From Verrucomicrobiota bacterium (lineage in GTDB: Bacteria; Verrucomicrobiota; Verrucomicrobiia; Verrucomicrobiales; Akkermansiaceae), in NCBI GenBank assembly GCA_017301995.1, contig JAFLEH010000004.1:186001-250000 (forward strand): a DNA stretch of 64,000 bases. Direction: 5' to 3'. Of the stretch, positions 9,027-17,563 are shown in pieces (the first letter of the stretch is position 1; every line of letters starts with the position of its first letter). The notes beneath the pieces were generated by a model. That model was not told the DNA's origin, made no database searches, and was given only the letters and a program-made list of their open reading frames with translations. The position numbers and the translations under genes were made by a program.

Positions 9027-9941
9027 CTATCCGTTAGCCAGACCGAAGATCACCGCGATGCGGCGGATGGCGGGGTGGTGTTTGGCGGGACACGAACGAT
9101 GCCAATCCGCGAGGCGGGCTTTGAGGGTTTGCTCGGGATCGCGGCGTGCGGCGTGATAGAATGTCACCGCTTCCCATGTTCCGGGCGCGGATTCGAAAAC
9201 GGGCAACAGCTCGCGGGCGACCACGTTGTTCAGCTCGCGTTGGGTGGAATTCCCGCGCATCGAAGGCTCGTGCTTGACGAACCACTCGCGGAACCTGAAT
9301 TCTTCGGGCAGGCTTTTCCGGGTCGCGTCCAGGCGATCGGCGGCGTAACCGGTGAGGGATTTTCCGTAGTCCTTCCAATTCGGATAGGGCGGCGCGGTTT
9401 CCCACGATTTTCCCATCGCGCGGAGGGCGAACAGGGATGCGGTTTCGCAGAGGCATTCCTCGAACCAATGGTTGGCCTTGGGTTGGCGGATCCAGGACTG
9501 TTTTTCCCGCCAGTTGTTGGAATGTCCGGCCAGGGCGTGGCAGAACTCGTGGGCGAACTGGAACGCGAATTGCGACCAAAACGTGCCACGGGTTGTCACC
9601 CCGATGGAGATCCGTCCGTTCGGCCGGTGGTCGAACACGGTGATCGGACTATCTTCGGAACGAAAAAGGTGAAACCCCGGAACCTCCCACCGGGCGGCAG
9701 GGCAATGCTTCCAAATCTCCTCGGCCGCCGAGTTCACCACCGCGCGGATGTCCCGCTGGCCTGCATCGCCGAAATCGCCGGCAATCTCGAAATCCAGCCG
9801 CTTTCCCGCGTCTCCCGGCGCGGCCGGCGTCTCGGCCAACAGCGGCTGCACCAAGGCCCCGGCGGCAAGAAACAGAAATCGCCTCCGGTCGGGAATACCT
9901 CCGGTCGGACGATTGAGGGCCTGGCTGTGATGTGCGGGCAT
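9027..9941 (-). CDS. Exported HExxH zinc metallopeptidase
   Basis: 304 aa. The N-terminus PDRRRFLFLAAGALVQPLLA resembles a signal with a double-Arg start, so export (perhaps by Tat) is likely. The zinc-binding HExxH motif is HEFCH at residues 131-135, followed by ALAGHSNNW. A helix with acidic candidates for the third ligand (HWFEECLCETASL, Glu161/162/166) fits a gluzincin arrangement. The Cys in the HExxH and the paired Cys in the ligand helix are unusual. I do not recognise a named peptidase family beyond this. It converges with the caspase-fold gene, 16 bases apart. Confidence 0.7.
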   Translation of the reverse strand: MPAHHSQALNRPTGGIPDRRRFLFLAAGALVQPLLAETPAAPGDAGKRLDFEIAGDFGDAGQRDIRAVVNSAAEEIWKHCPAARWEVPGFHLFRSEDSPITVFDHRPNGRISIGVTTRGTFWSQFAFQFAHEFCHALAGHSNNWREKQSWIRQPKANHWFEECLCETASLFALRAMGKSWETAPPYPNWKDYGKSLTGYAADRLDATRKSLPEEFRFREWFVKHEPSMRGNSTQRELNNVVARELLPVFESAPGTWEAVTFYHAARRDPEQTLKARLADWHRSCPAKHHPAIRRIAVIFGLANG

Positions 9942-10032
9942 GGAGGCAGCCTAATTCAGTGGCGGATCGGACGCAAGACCGGCTTGGGGGTTGCAAACCG
10001 GCGGATCCGTGCTATGGATCGCGCCCCAAGCC

Positions 10033-10332
10033 ATGCCAAGATACGATTACGAATGCCAGAAATGCGGAAACCGGTTCGAGGTGGTCCAGAGCATGAATGA
10101 TCCCAAACTCGAGGACTGTCAGGATGCCTCGTGTGGCGGTCGCGTGAAGCGGCTGCTGGGCACGGGGGCCGGTGTGATCTTCAAGGGCAGCGGTTTCTAT
10201 CAGACCGATTACCGGTCCGCGTCCTACAAGGAAGGCGCCAAGGCCGAAAGCAGCGCCACCAAGACCGAATCCGCTCCGAAAGCCGAATCCGCCGCCGCCG
10301 CCGCCAGCGCTCCGGCCAAGGCGGCCGAATAG
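10033..10332 (+). CDS. FmdB-type zinc ribbon protein
   Basis: Small putative regulatory protein of 99 aa. The start is placed at the Met of MPRYDYECQKCG (10033), the family's canonical N-terminus; the open frame extends 14 codons further upstream. CxxC (CQKC) and a second Cys pair (CQDASC, widened from the usual CxxC) form the zinc ribbon. The ending VKRLLGTGAGVIFKGSGFYQTDY is the conserved FmdB pattern. The last ~35 residues are a low-complexity Ala/Glu/Lys/Ser tail. The family is often found near amidases or porins; here the neighbours give no functional hint. Confidence 0.9.
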   Translation: MPRYDYECQKCGNRFEVVQSMNDPKLEDCQDASCGGRVKRLLGTGAGVIFKGSGFYQTDYRSASYKEGAKAESSATKTESAPKAESAAAAASAPAKAAE

Positions 10333-10430
10333 GGGTGACTCAGTGATTCAGCGGTAAACCAGGCGCTCAATCTGCTTTGAAATTCGGATTCAGGGCTTAA
10401 ATCGAAGATGTCGTAGGGGAAGAACAATCC

Positions 10431-11399
10431 ATGAAAGCAGGAGATTCAGCACGATGGAAAACCGCAGGCAAATGCCGCCGGGCGGGGATCTTGCTGTTGA
10501 TTTCGGTCGCTACCGCCCTTGGTGTGCCCGCGGATCCGGTGGTGGTGGTGATCGACAGCGGTATGGACTCGGGGCACGCGGTTTTCGAAGGACGGCTTTT
10601 GGGGCGGGAGGCGGTGGTATCCGGTTTGCCCGAGCCGCTGCGGCCGGGCGATGGGAAATTCTGGCCGGGTTGGGATTTCGTGGACAACGACGCCAACCCC
10701 CAAGATGGGACCGGGCACGGCACTCATGTGGCCGGACTGGTCGCAAAGGGGCTGGAGGCGGAAAAGGCTCAGGGTAAAGTGGTGATGTTCCGCACGGGCG
10801 ACCGGCAACATCAGCTTGCGCCTGTGACAGCGGCTTTGGAGATGGTGGCGGCCCTGCGGAAAAAAGGGTGGGACATTCCCGTGCTTCTCTGCGCATTCGA
10901 TTATCGGACAAAACCGGAAAACGGGGAAGGAAACGAACGATTCAAACAATCAATTCAAGCACTGACGAATGCCGGTGTTATCTGCGTTTGCGCCGCCGGA
11001 AACTCGGGGAACAACATCGACGGAAAGGCAGCCGATCCCCAATTCCAGGTCGCGTTGCGCCACCCGGCGATGATCACCGTGGCGGCCTGTACCGGAGATG
11101 GCCAGTTGCTTGCCGCATCCAATTATGGGGCGGTCTCGGTCGCGCTGGCAGCACCGGGTTTCGGCGTGGAATCGGCCGCAAGGGAGGGGGGGATGGCGGC
11201 ATTGAGCGGATCCTCGCAGGCGGCAGCGGTCGTGGCCGGGCAACTGGCAGCTCATGCGATCACCTCCAAAGAACGGGACCCGAAGGTGCTCCGAGCGTGG
11301 TTGTTGAAACAAGTTCGGGTGCATCCCAGCTTGGTCGGAAGGGTGGAATCCGCCGGATTTTTGCCGATGCCGGAGGCCAAAGCGAAAGCTCCGGAATAA
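10431..11399 (+). CDS. Secreted subtilisin-like serine protease (S8)
   Basis: 322 aa with an N-terminal signal (RRAGILLLISVATALG). All four S8 landmarks are present: Asp in VVVVIDSGMD, His in GTGHGTHVAG, the oxyanion Asn in CAAGNSGN, and the nucleophile Ser in LSGSSQAAAVVAG. The last reads GSS where most subtilases have GTS, but the nucleophile is kept. There is no obvious propeptide inhibitor domain between the signal and the catalytic Asp, which is unusually close to the N-terminus. The protein ends soon after the Ser region in a Lys/Ala/Pro tail. A perfect palindrome and the metH genes follow it. Confidence 0.88.
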   Translation: MKAGDSARWKTAGKCRRAGILLLISVATALGVPADPVVVVIDSGMDSGHAVFEGRLLGREAVVSGLPEPLRPGDGKFWPGWDFVDNDANPQDGTGHGTHVAGLVAKGLEAEKAQGKVVMFRTGDRQHQLAPVTAALEMVAALRKKGWDIPVLLCAFDYRTKPENGEGNERFKQSIQALTNAGVICVCAAGNSGNNIDGKAADPQFQVALRHPAMITVAACTGDGQLLAASNYGAVSVALAAPGFGVESAAREGGMAALSGSSQAAAVVAGQLAAHAITSKERDPKVLRAWLLKQVRVHPSLVGRVESAGFLPMPEAKAKAPE

Positions 11400-11404
11400 A
11401 ATCC

Positions 11405-11428
11405 ATCATCATATCGTGATATGATGAT
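11405..11428. promoter_or_regulatory. Perfect 11-bp inverted repeat, candidate operator upstream of metH
   Basis: Arms ATCATCATATC (11405-11415) and GATATGATGAT (11418-11428) are perfect reverse complements around a 2-base centre (GT). The site is AT-rich in a GC-rich genome and lies 41 bases upstream of the metH part 1 start codon and just after the subtilase stop. Its size and position fit an operator for a dimeric helix-turn-helix regulator. Regulators of the SAM cycle such as SahR use AT-rich palindromes near metH in other bacteria, but I cannot verify the identity here. The two-base loop and absence of a T-tract argue against a terminator. Confidence 0.6.
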
Positions 11429-11469
11429 TTGAGGCTTGAAATCCGCCGCGATGCCGGTAAGGTCCGGTC

Positions 11470-12564
11470 ATGCCGCAGTCCGATTCCACAAACAATCTCA
11501 AACAAGCCCTGTCCGAACGCATTCTGGTGCTGGACGGGGCGATGGGAACCACCATCCGGAGCTATGGCTTACGGGAGGCGGACGCCAGGGGCGAGCGGTT
11601 TGCTGAGGCGGAAAAGGACCTGCTGAACAACGGCGACATCCTGTCCCTGACCCGCCCGGAAGTGATCGGAGACATCCACCGGCGGTTTTTCGAGGCAGGC
11701 GCGGACATTTGTGAGACCAATACGTTTTCCGCCACGGGCATCGCCCAGAGCGAGTTTTTCACCGAGGATCCCCGCGAACGCGGCGGGCGCAAGGATCCGG
11801 ATTTCTATCAGGGCATCCTCGAAAACGCCTTCCTCAACGATCTGGCATGGGAAATGAACGTCAGCTCCGCCAGGGTGTGCCGCGAATGGGCCGACCGCGT
11901 GGCCAATGCCACCGGTCGGAAACGCTACGTGGCCGGAGCGGTTGGGCCGCTTACGGTTTCCCTAACCAACTCACCGGATCCCGACGACCACGCGTTCCGG
12001 GTGGTGACCTTCGATCAGGTTCTGGCCGCCTACAAGCATCAGATCCGCGCGCTGATCGAGGGCGGATGCGACATCCTGATGATCGAGACAATCTTCGACT
12101 CGCTCAACGCGAAGGCGGCGGTGGTTGCGGCGCAGGAGGTATTCGACGAATCCGGCCAGCGCTTGCCGCTGATTCTGTCCGCCGCGGTGGGGATGGGCGG
12201 GGAGACGATGATTTCCGCACAGCGGGTGGAGGCGTTCTGGAACGCCTTCGCTCACGCCAAGCCGCTGGCGATCGGGCTGAATTGCTCGCTCGGCCCCGAT
12301 CTGATGAGGCCGCATCTTGAGGAACTCTCCGCCTGTGCCACGACGCATGTTTCCTGCTACCCGAACGCCGGTCTGCCGAACCCGCTGGCTCCGACCGGGT
12401 TCGACCTGGAGCCACCGCACATGCGGGAGTATCTGGCGGAATTCGCGCGGTCCGGCCTGCTCAACCTCGCGGGCGGTTGCTGCGGCAACACGCCCGACCA
12501 CATCGCCGCCATCGCCGCCGGTGTGGCCAATATCGCCCCACGGGAGGTGCCGGGGTATGAATGA
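11470..12564 (+). CDS. metH: Methionine synthase, homocysteine-binding domain as a separate subunit
   Basis: 364 aa equal to the first module of cobalamin-dependent methionine synthase, which activates homocysteine on zinc in the cytoplasm. Landmarks: LVLDGAMGTTIRSYGL, then GADICETNTFSAT, then IGLNCSLGP (zinc ligand Cys272) and LAGGCCGNTP (zinc ligands Cys337/Cys338). The protein stops after the TIM barrel instead of continuing into the pterin domain. The rest of the enzyme is encoded by the next gene, 69 bases downstream on the preferred start. Two-gene arrangements of MetH are known in some bacteria. A palindrome lies upstream. Confidence 0.93.
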   Translation: MPQSDSTNNLKQALSERILVLDGAMGTTIRSYGLREADARGERFAEAEKDLLNNGDILSLTRPEVIGDIHRRFFEAGADICETNTFSATGIAQSEFFTEDPRERGGRKDPDFYQGILENAFLNDLAWEMNVSSARVCREWADRVANATGRKRYVAGAVGPLTVSLTNSPDPDDHAFRVVTFDQVLAAYKHQIRALIEGGCDILMIETIFDSLNAKAAVVAAQEVFDESGQRLPLILSAAVGMGGETMISAQRVEAFWNAFAHAKPLAIGLNCSLGPDLMRPHLEELSACATTHVSCYPNAGLPNPLAPTGFDLEPPHMREYLAEFARSGLLNLAGGCCGNTPDHIAAIAAGVANIAPREVPGYE

Positions 12565-12633
12565 GATCCCACGCGAACACCTCCGCGATCTTTGCGCCCT
12601 CCGCGTTTCGTTTCATCCAAACCGACTTTCCCC

Positions 12634-15600
12634 ATGACCCCACTTCCCAGAGCCCTCCGTCTATCAGGAACCGAAGCCTACAACCACACACCCGACGCGG
12701 GATTCATGATGATCGGCGAGCGCGCCAACGTCGCCGGATCCCCGCAGTTCGCCAAACTCGTGCGGGCGGGGGAACTCGACAAGGCGGTCGAAGTTGTCCG
12801 CCAGCAGGTGGCCAACGGCGCCAATGTGATTGATATCTGTTTCGACGACGGATTGATCGACGGCAAGGAGATGATGTCGCGGTTCCTGCGGTTGCTGCAG
12901 GGCGAGCCGGATGTCGCGCGGGTGCCGGTGATGGTGGATTCGTCGAAGTGGGAAATCATTGAGGAGGGATTGAAGTACCTGCAGGGAAAGGGCATCGTCA
13001 ATTCGATCTCGCTGAAGGAGGGCGAGGAGAACTTCATCCGCCAGGCGCGCCACATCATGCGCTACGGCGCGGCGGCGGTGGTGATGGCCTTTGATGAAAG
13101 CGGCCAGGCGGCGTCGTATGAGGACAAGATCCGGATTTGCGAGCGCGCTTACCGGCTGCTGGTGGAAACGGTGGGCTTCAACCCGGATGATATCATTTTC
13201 GATCCGAATATCCTCACCGTGGCGACGGGGATCGAGGAACATAACAATTACGCGCTCGATTTCATCAATGCGACACGCTGGATCAAGGGACACCTGCCCG
13301 GCGCGCGGGTGTCCGGCGGTGTTTCCAACATTTCATTCTCCTTCCGTGGAAACAATGCGGTCCGCGAGGCGATGCACGCGGCGTTTCTCTATCACGCGAA
13401 GCTGGCCGGAATGGACATGGGCATCGTCAATGCCGGCATGCTGGAAGTGTACGATGAGATTCCGAAGGATCTGCTTGAGGCCGTGGAGGACGTGCTGCTC
13501 AACCGCCGCCAGGATGCGACCGAGCGACTGTTGGAGTTGGCGGAGCGGTTCAAGGGTCAGGCCGGAAAGAAAGTCGAGGAGGATCTGGCGTGGCGGGATC
13601 TCCCGTTGGAACGCCGCCTTGAGCACGCGTTGCTCAAGGGGATCGACCGTTTCATCGACGAGGACACCGAGGAGGCGCTGAGGAAATACGGACGCCCGCT
13701 CAAGGTGATCGAGGGTCCGCTGATGGATGGCATGGGGGTGGTGGGCGATCTGTTCGGCATGGGACGCATGTTCCTGCCGCAGGTGGTGAAATCCGCCCGC
13801 GTGATGAAGAAAGCGGTCGCGTGGCTGACTCCGTTCATGGAAGCGGAGAAATTGGCCGCCGCCGAGACCAAGCGGTATTTCCGGGACCTCGGCACGGGCG
13901 TCCAATCCCCCCGGCCGGTGACCTTGGCGGATGGCTTCAGCTATGTACCCTATCCCGGTCTAACCGACGAGGAGCGGCGGGTGGAGTTGGAGTTCGCCGC
14001 GCAGTTGGCGGGGGATCTTGATATGAGCCGCCGACGCTATGAGGAACGGCATAAAGTTATGCTGGACCGCAACGAGGCGCAGGAGTTGAGTCCGGTGTAT
14101 GCGGCGGATCGTGAATCCCGCCAGCGTTGGAGTGTGGCGACACTGGAACCCGCCGGAGCATTCATCGAGTGGCTGTATTTCACCCGGTTGGCTGAGCTGG
14201 CGGGGGGAGATCGTCCACCCGTCGTGGGCTTCAACGCGGGCGGACAGGGAAGTGGCAAAACCACCGCCACCGAGCGGCTTCGAGCCGAAGACTGTGATAT
14301 CATCATGGATGGCACACTACAGGATTTGCACCGCAGCGAGCGTCATATCGCAGCAGCCGTGGAGGCCGGTGCCGTCGTGCAGATCCGTTTTGTATATTGT
14401 CCGTGGGAGAAGGCGGTGCGGAATATTCTGAGAAGGTCCGCTGAAGAACGAGGCCGGATGGTGCCCCTACAGCGCGCCGCCAGGGGACACTGGCAGGCTG
14501 CAAGGTCGGCCATTGAGATGGCCGCACGGTACGGCGACACCGAGGGGTTTCTTTGGGTGGCGGATAACACCGAATTCACCGCGCCCGTAATGCGGGACAT
14601 CCGCTGGCTTAAGGAGAGAGTTCATCCGGATCTGGACATCCTGCTTGACACCGGCCGGAGTGTGGCCGAGGCTTGCGCCGATGAGCACAAGCAAGAGCGC
14701 GACAGCCCCTACTCAGAAATACTCTTCAGACGCTTTGTCGGAAGCGCGGGAGCGTCTGAAGAAGTTGGGAGAGACCTCGCTGAGACATCTGAAGGAGGCG
14801 GGCGAGGCGCGGGCGAAGCTGGACAAAACCAAGCCACGCTAGACACGGATGCCGACCGCGAGACGGCAGGCCGATTCCTGATCGCCACGGTCAAGGGCGA
14901 TGTGCATGACATCGGGAAGAACATCGTTGGGGTGGTGTTGTCTTGCAACGGTTACGAGGTGACCGACCTCGGCGTGATGGTTTCCTGTGACAAAATCCTC
15001 GAGAAAGCGCGTGAGATCGGTGCCGATGTGATCGGTCTATCCGGGTTGATCACGCCTTCGCTTGACGAAATGGTCCATGTTGCGAAGGAAATGGAACGCA
15101 CCGGCATGAAAGTGCCGCTTCTGGTAGGCGGAGCTACGACCTCGGCCGCGCACACGGCGGTGAAAATCGCGCCGCATTATTCCGGACCGGTTGTGCATGT
15201 GCTGGACGCGTCGAGATCGGTCCCGGTGACCACATCGCTGCTTTCGGCCGGCCAAATGGCCGGGTTTGTGGCGGAGAATGCCGCCAAACAGGAACGTCTG
15301 CGCGAGAACTTTCTCGGTGGACCGAAAAAGGAAACCCTCACGCTGGCGGAAGCACGTGCCAACGGTCCGAAGCTGGATTGGGGAAGCTATCAACCGCCGG
15401 TCCCGGTGTGGGAGAGGATGGATGGCACCATTGGACCAGTGGACGGAAATGTTATGCTAACACCCGGCATTGACGATCTTCAGCCGTTGATCGACTGGTC
15501 GCCGTTTTTCCATGCATGGGAGTTGCGCGGGGTCTGGGACCGTTCCGAAGGCAGGCTGAAAACCAGGAACGAGGAAGCGGCGGCCGAGGCGGCGAAGCTT

Positions 15601-16347
15601 TACCGGGATGCCGTGGCGATGCTCGGCAATATCATCCGGGATCAGCGTTTCTCCGTGCGGGTTGTGCTGGGTTTCCATCCGGCGAACTCGGACGGAGATG
15701 ATATTTTGGTCCGTCAGTCGAATGGCCGGACCTTGAGGATGCACTCGCTTCGCCAGCAGACGAGGAAGGACTCCGGCAAGCCTAACACCGCACTGGCGGA
15801 TTGGGTGATGCCTGCGGAGGCGGGCGCGAAACGTCCGGATGTAACGGACTACCTCGGGGCGTTCGTGACCGGCGTCCATGGAGCGGACGCGTATGCGGCG
15901 GAACTGGAAGCCGCCAACGATCCCTATGGAGCCATCATGGTCAAGGCCATCGCCGACCGCTTGGCGGAGGCGGCCGCCGAATGGGTTCACCAACAAGCCC
16001 GAATCATCTGGGGGATCGAGCGTCCGGGATTGACGCCCGAGCAACTCATCGCAGAGGACTATCAGGGGATCCGGCCCGCTCCGGGCTATCCCGCCCAGCC
16101 CGATCATACCGAAAAGCGCACGCTGTTTTCCCTGCTGGACGCCACTGCGGCGACCGGAGTGGAACTCACCGAATCCTGTGCGATGCATCCGGCCGCGGCG
16201 GTTTGCGGATTGCTGTTTTCCCACCCGGAGAGCCATTATTTCGCGATCAGCGCGTTGCAGCGCGACCAGATCGAAGACTACGCGCGTCGAAAGGATATGA
16301 CCGTTGCCGAGGTCGAGCAATGGCTTGGGCCGTGGCTGGGCTATTGA
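12634..16347 (+). CDS. metH: Methionine synthase (pterin, cap, B12, AdoMet domains) with an inserted zeta-toxin-like P-loop kinase domain
   Basis: Completes MetH: methyl transfer from methyltetrahydrofolate to cobalamin, with reactivation by AdoMet. The start at 12634 gives the normal N-terminus ([17 protein letters not shown]). Order: pterin-binding barrel ([21 protein letters not shown]); cap domain ending at [11 protein letters not shown] (~residue 410); about 330 foreign residues; B12 domain ([11 protein letters not shown], cobalt ligand His758); AdoMet activation domain ([34 protein letters not shown]). The insert has a conserved-looking pre-region ([15 protein letters not shown]), Walker [10 protein letters not shown] (Lys542), [13 protein letters not shown] and [15 protein letters not shown], resembling zeta-type kinases. 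Without it, the length (~900 aa) equals ordinary MetH lacking the first domain. The frame is uninterrupted. Whether the insert is spliced, cleaved or tolerated is unknown. Confidence 0.9.
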   Translation: MTPLPRALRLSGTEAYNHTPDAGFMMIGERANVAGSPQFAKLVRAGELDKAVEVVRQQVANGANVIDICFDDGLIDGKEMMSRFLRLLQGEPDVARVPVMVDSSKWEIIEEGLKYLQGKGIVNSISLKEGEENFIRQARHIMRYGAAAVVMAFDESGQAASYEDKIRICERAYRLLVETVGFNPDDIIFDPNILTVATGIEEHNNYALDFINATRWIKGHLPGARVSGGVSNISFSFRGNNAVREAMHAAFLYHAKLAGMDMGIVNAGMLEVYDEIPKDLLEAVEDVLLNRRQDATERLLELAERFKGQAGKKVEEDLAWRDLPLERRLEHALLKGIDRFIDEDTEEALRKYGRPLKVIEGPLMDGMGVVGDLFGMGRMFLPQVVKSARVMKKAVAWLTPFMEAEKLAAAETKRYFRDLGTGVQSPRPVTLADGFSYVPYPGLTDEERRVELEFAAQLAGDLDMSRRRYEERHKVMLDRNEAQELSPVYAADRESRQRWSVATLEPAGAFIEWLYFTRLAELAGGDRPPVVGFNAGGQGSGKTTATERLRAEDCDIIMDGTLQDLHRSERHIAAAVEAGAVVQIRFVYCPWEKAVRNILRRSAEERGRMVPLQRAARGHWQAARSAIEMAARYGDTEGFLWVADNTEFTAPVMRDIRWLKERVHPDLDILLDTGRSVAEACADEHKQERDSPYSEILFRRFVGSAGASEEVGRDLAETSEGGGRGAGEAGQNQATLDTDADRETAGRFLIATVKGDVHDIGKNIVGVVLSCNGYEVTDLGVMVSCDKILEKAREIGADVIGLSGLITPSLDEMVHVAKEMERTGMKVPLLVGGATTSAAHTAVKIAPHYSGPVVHVLDASRSVPVTTSLLSAGQMAGFVAENAAKQERLRENFLGGPKKETLTLAEARANGPKLDWGSYQPPVPVWERMDGTIGPVDGNVMLTPGIDDLQPLIDWSPFFHAWELRGVWDRSEGRLKTRNEEAAAEAAKLYRDAVAMLGNIIRDQRFSVRVVLGFHPANSDGDDILVRQSNGRTLRMHSLRQQTRKDSGKPNTALADWVMPAEAGAKRPDVTDYLGAFVTGVHGADAYAAELEAANDPYGAIMVKAIADRLAEAAAEWVHQQARIIWGIERPGLTPEQLIAEDYQGIRPAPGYPAQPDHTEKRTLFSLLDATAATGVELTESCAMHPAAAVCGLLFSHPESHYFAISALQRDQIEDYARRKDMTVAEVEQWLGPWLGY
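14681..14842 (+). CDS. Candidate 53-aa ORF overlapping the metH insert in another frame
   Basis: A second reading frame (frame 2, while metH is in frame 1) begins with ATG at 14681. A GAGG lies 9 bases upstream, and the frame ends in TAG at 14840-14842. The product begins [17 protein letters not shown] and ends in a charged helical stretch ([19 protein letters not shown], then AKLDKTKPR). Over this stretch the codon pattern looks more protein-like than the metH frame, which reads a Gly/Glu-rich string. The stop lies about 20 bases before methionine synthase sequence resumes. This suggests the insert was once a two-gene cassette (kinase-like protein plus a small partner). Expression is not shown. 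Confidence 0.4.
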   Translation: MSTSKSATAPTQKYSSDALSEARERLKKLGETSLRHLKEAGEARAKLDKTKPR

Positions 16348-16371
16348 TTGGAAATCCGATCCGATAAGACG

Positions 16372-16761
16372 ATGATCGCAGTGGTTTGTGGCGTTCTGAT
16401 GGATGGCGATGGGAGGGTTTTGGCCTGCCGTCGGCCGGATGGCGGCCATTTGGGCGGTTTTTGGGAGTTTCCCGGCGGCAAAGTCGAGCCCGGAGAAACG
16501 CCGTCGGCCGCTCTTGTTAGGGAACTCCGGGAGGAACTCGGGATCACCGTTGAGGTGGGCGAGGCGATGCGGTCGGTGGATTGGGACTACGGCCGCGGGC
16601 CGATCCGGCTGTGGCCGTTCCGTTGCCGGATTGTCGGTGGGACATTGACCCTGCTGGAACACGCCGAGTGCCGGTGGTGTGATGCGACCGATGCGGCCCG
16701 ACTTTCGTGGGCGCCGGCCGACGTCCCCGTTTTGGAGGAGTGGTCCGGCCGGGCGGGGTAG
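16372..16761 (+). CDS. Nudix hydrolase, MutT-like
   Basis: About 129 aa using the ATG at 16372, 24 bases after the metH stop; a TTG-initiated frame extends to 16348. The Nudix box is complete: GGKVEPGETPSAALVRELRE followed by ELGI, with the REUxEE glutamates for metal binding. The early CGVLMDGDGRVLACRRP and GGFWEFPGGK resemble MutT-type proteins that hydrolyse oxidised dGTP or similar nucleotides. The tight spacing suggests co-transcription with metH, but a functional link is not evident. Confidence 0.88.
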   Translation: MIAVVCGVLMDGDGRVLACRRPDGGHLGGFWEFPGGKVEPGETPSAALVRELREELGITVEVGEAMRSVDWDYGRGPIRLWPFRCRIVGGTLTLLEHAECRWCDATDAARLSWAPADVPVLEEWSGRAG

Positions 16762-16873
16762 GATCTCCAGCCCGTCGCCCCGGCGGCGAAAGCAGGTGGG
16801 GTATTTTCCATATTGAGTTGGGATGATGGTGGAATCCGCTTGCGGGATACCGTCCGGTTGGTAGTTTTTCGCC

Positions 16874-17473
16874 ATGAATCAGCGGCGCAAGCAACCGGGG
16901 CTGACCCGGCAAAAGATACTGTCGGCGGTCGGTAGGGAATTCGCGCGACTCGGATACGCCGGGTGTGGTATTGCCGGGATTGTGGAGGCTGCGGATCTCA
17001 CCAAAGGGGCGCTGTTCCATCATTTCGCGGACAAGCAATCGTTGGCTGCGGCATGGGTGGATGAGGTGCTCGCGACCGGCATCGGGAGTCAGTGGCTGGA
17101 GCCGTTGGCCGCGGTGGATTCGCTGGCGGGACTGAAGCGGCTGTGTCGGGAGCGGCTGGAGACTGCGGGTGGAGAGGACCCGACGTTTCTTCTCTCCGGT
17201 TTGTCCGCCGAACTCGCGCGCCAGGGCGGTGAGTTGGCGCATCGCGTGGATTCCCTTTACGGAGCGTGGCGGACCGCGATCACCGAAGCGCTGGAGCGTG
17301 GCAGGCGATACGGTTGGATCTATTCATCCGTGAAGCCGTCCGGCGAGGCGGCACTGCTGGTGGCTCTCGTCACGGGGGCGCTGCTTCAGGCGGGTGCCAA
17401 TCCCGATCCTGAGGTCCGGCTGGCCTGTCTAACCGCAATGGAGGACTATCTGGAGACGTTGAGGAAGGCGTAG
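16874..17473 (+). CDS. TetR/AcrR family transcriptional regulator
   Basis: 199 aa. The N-terminal ~50 residues form a TetR helix-turn-helix: TRQKILSAVGREFARLGY, GIAGIVEAADLTKGALFHHF, then ADKQSLAAAWVDEV. The C-terminal ligand domain is helical and typical (EALERGRRYGWIYSSVKP). TetR regulators often control a neighbouring gene, but the downstream gene is convergent and the upstream Nudix gene is in the same direction, so the target cannot be named. Confidence 0.9.
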   Translation: MNQRRKQPGLTRQKILSAVGREFARLGYAGCGIAGIVEAADLTKGALFHHFADKQSLAAAWVDEVLATGIGSQWLEPLAAVDSLAGLKRLCRERLETAGGEDPTFLLSGLSAELARQGGELAHRVDSLYGAWRTAITEALERGRRYGWIYSSVKPSGEAALLVALVTGALLQAGANPDPEVRLACLTAMEDYLETLRKA

Positions 17474-17563
17474 GCGCTTGCGAGTCCCTGTTGTCCGGCC
17501 GCCTTCATTTGAAAGACGACCGGAGTCTCACCGAGGAATCGGAACCGGCCATGATCCGCCGGA

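Noticed and set aside
15457..16875. Minus-strand frame of 472 codons across the metH 3' end and Nudix gene
   Set aside because: Antisense to unmistakable MetH AdoMet and Nudix motifs; its product is Arg/His/Pro-rich with no recognisable domain.
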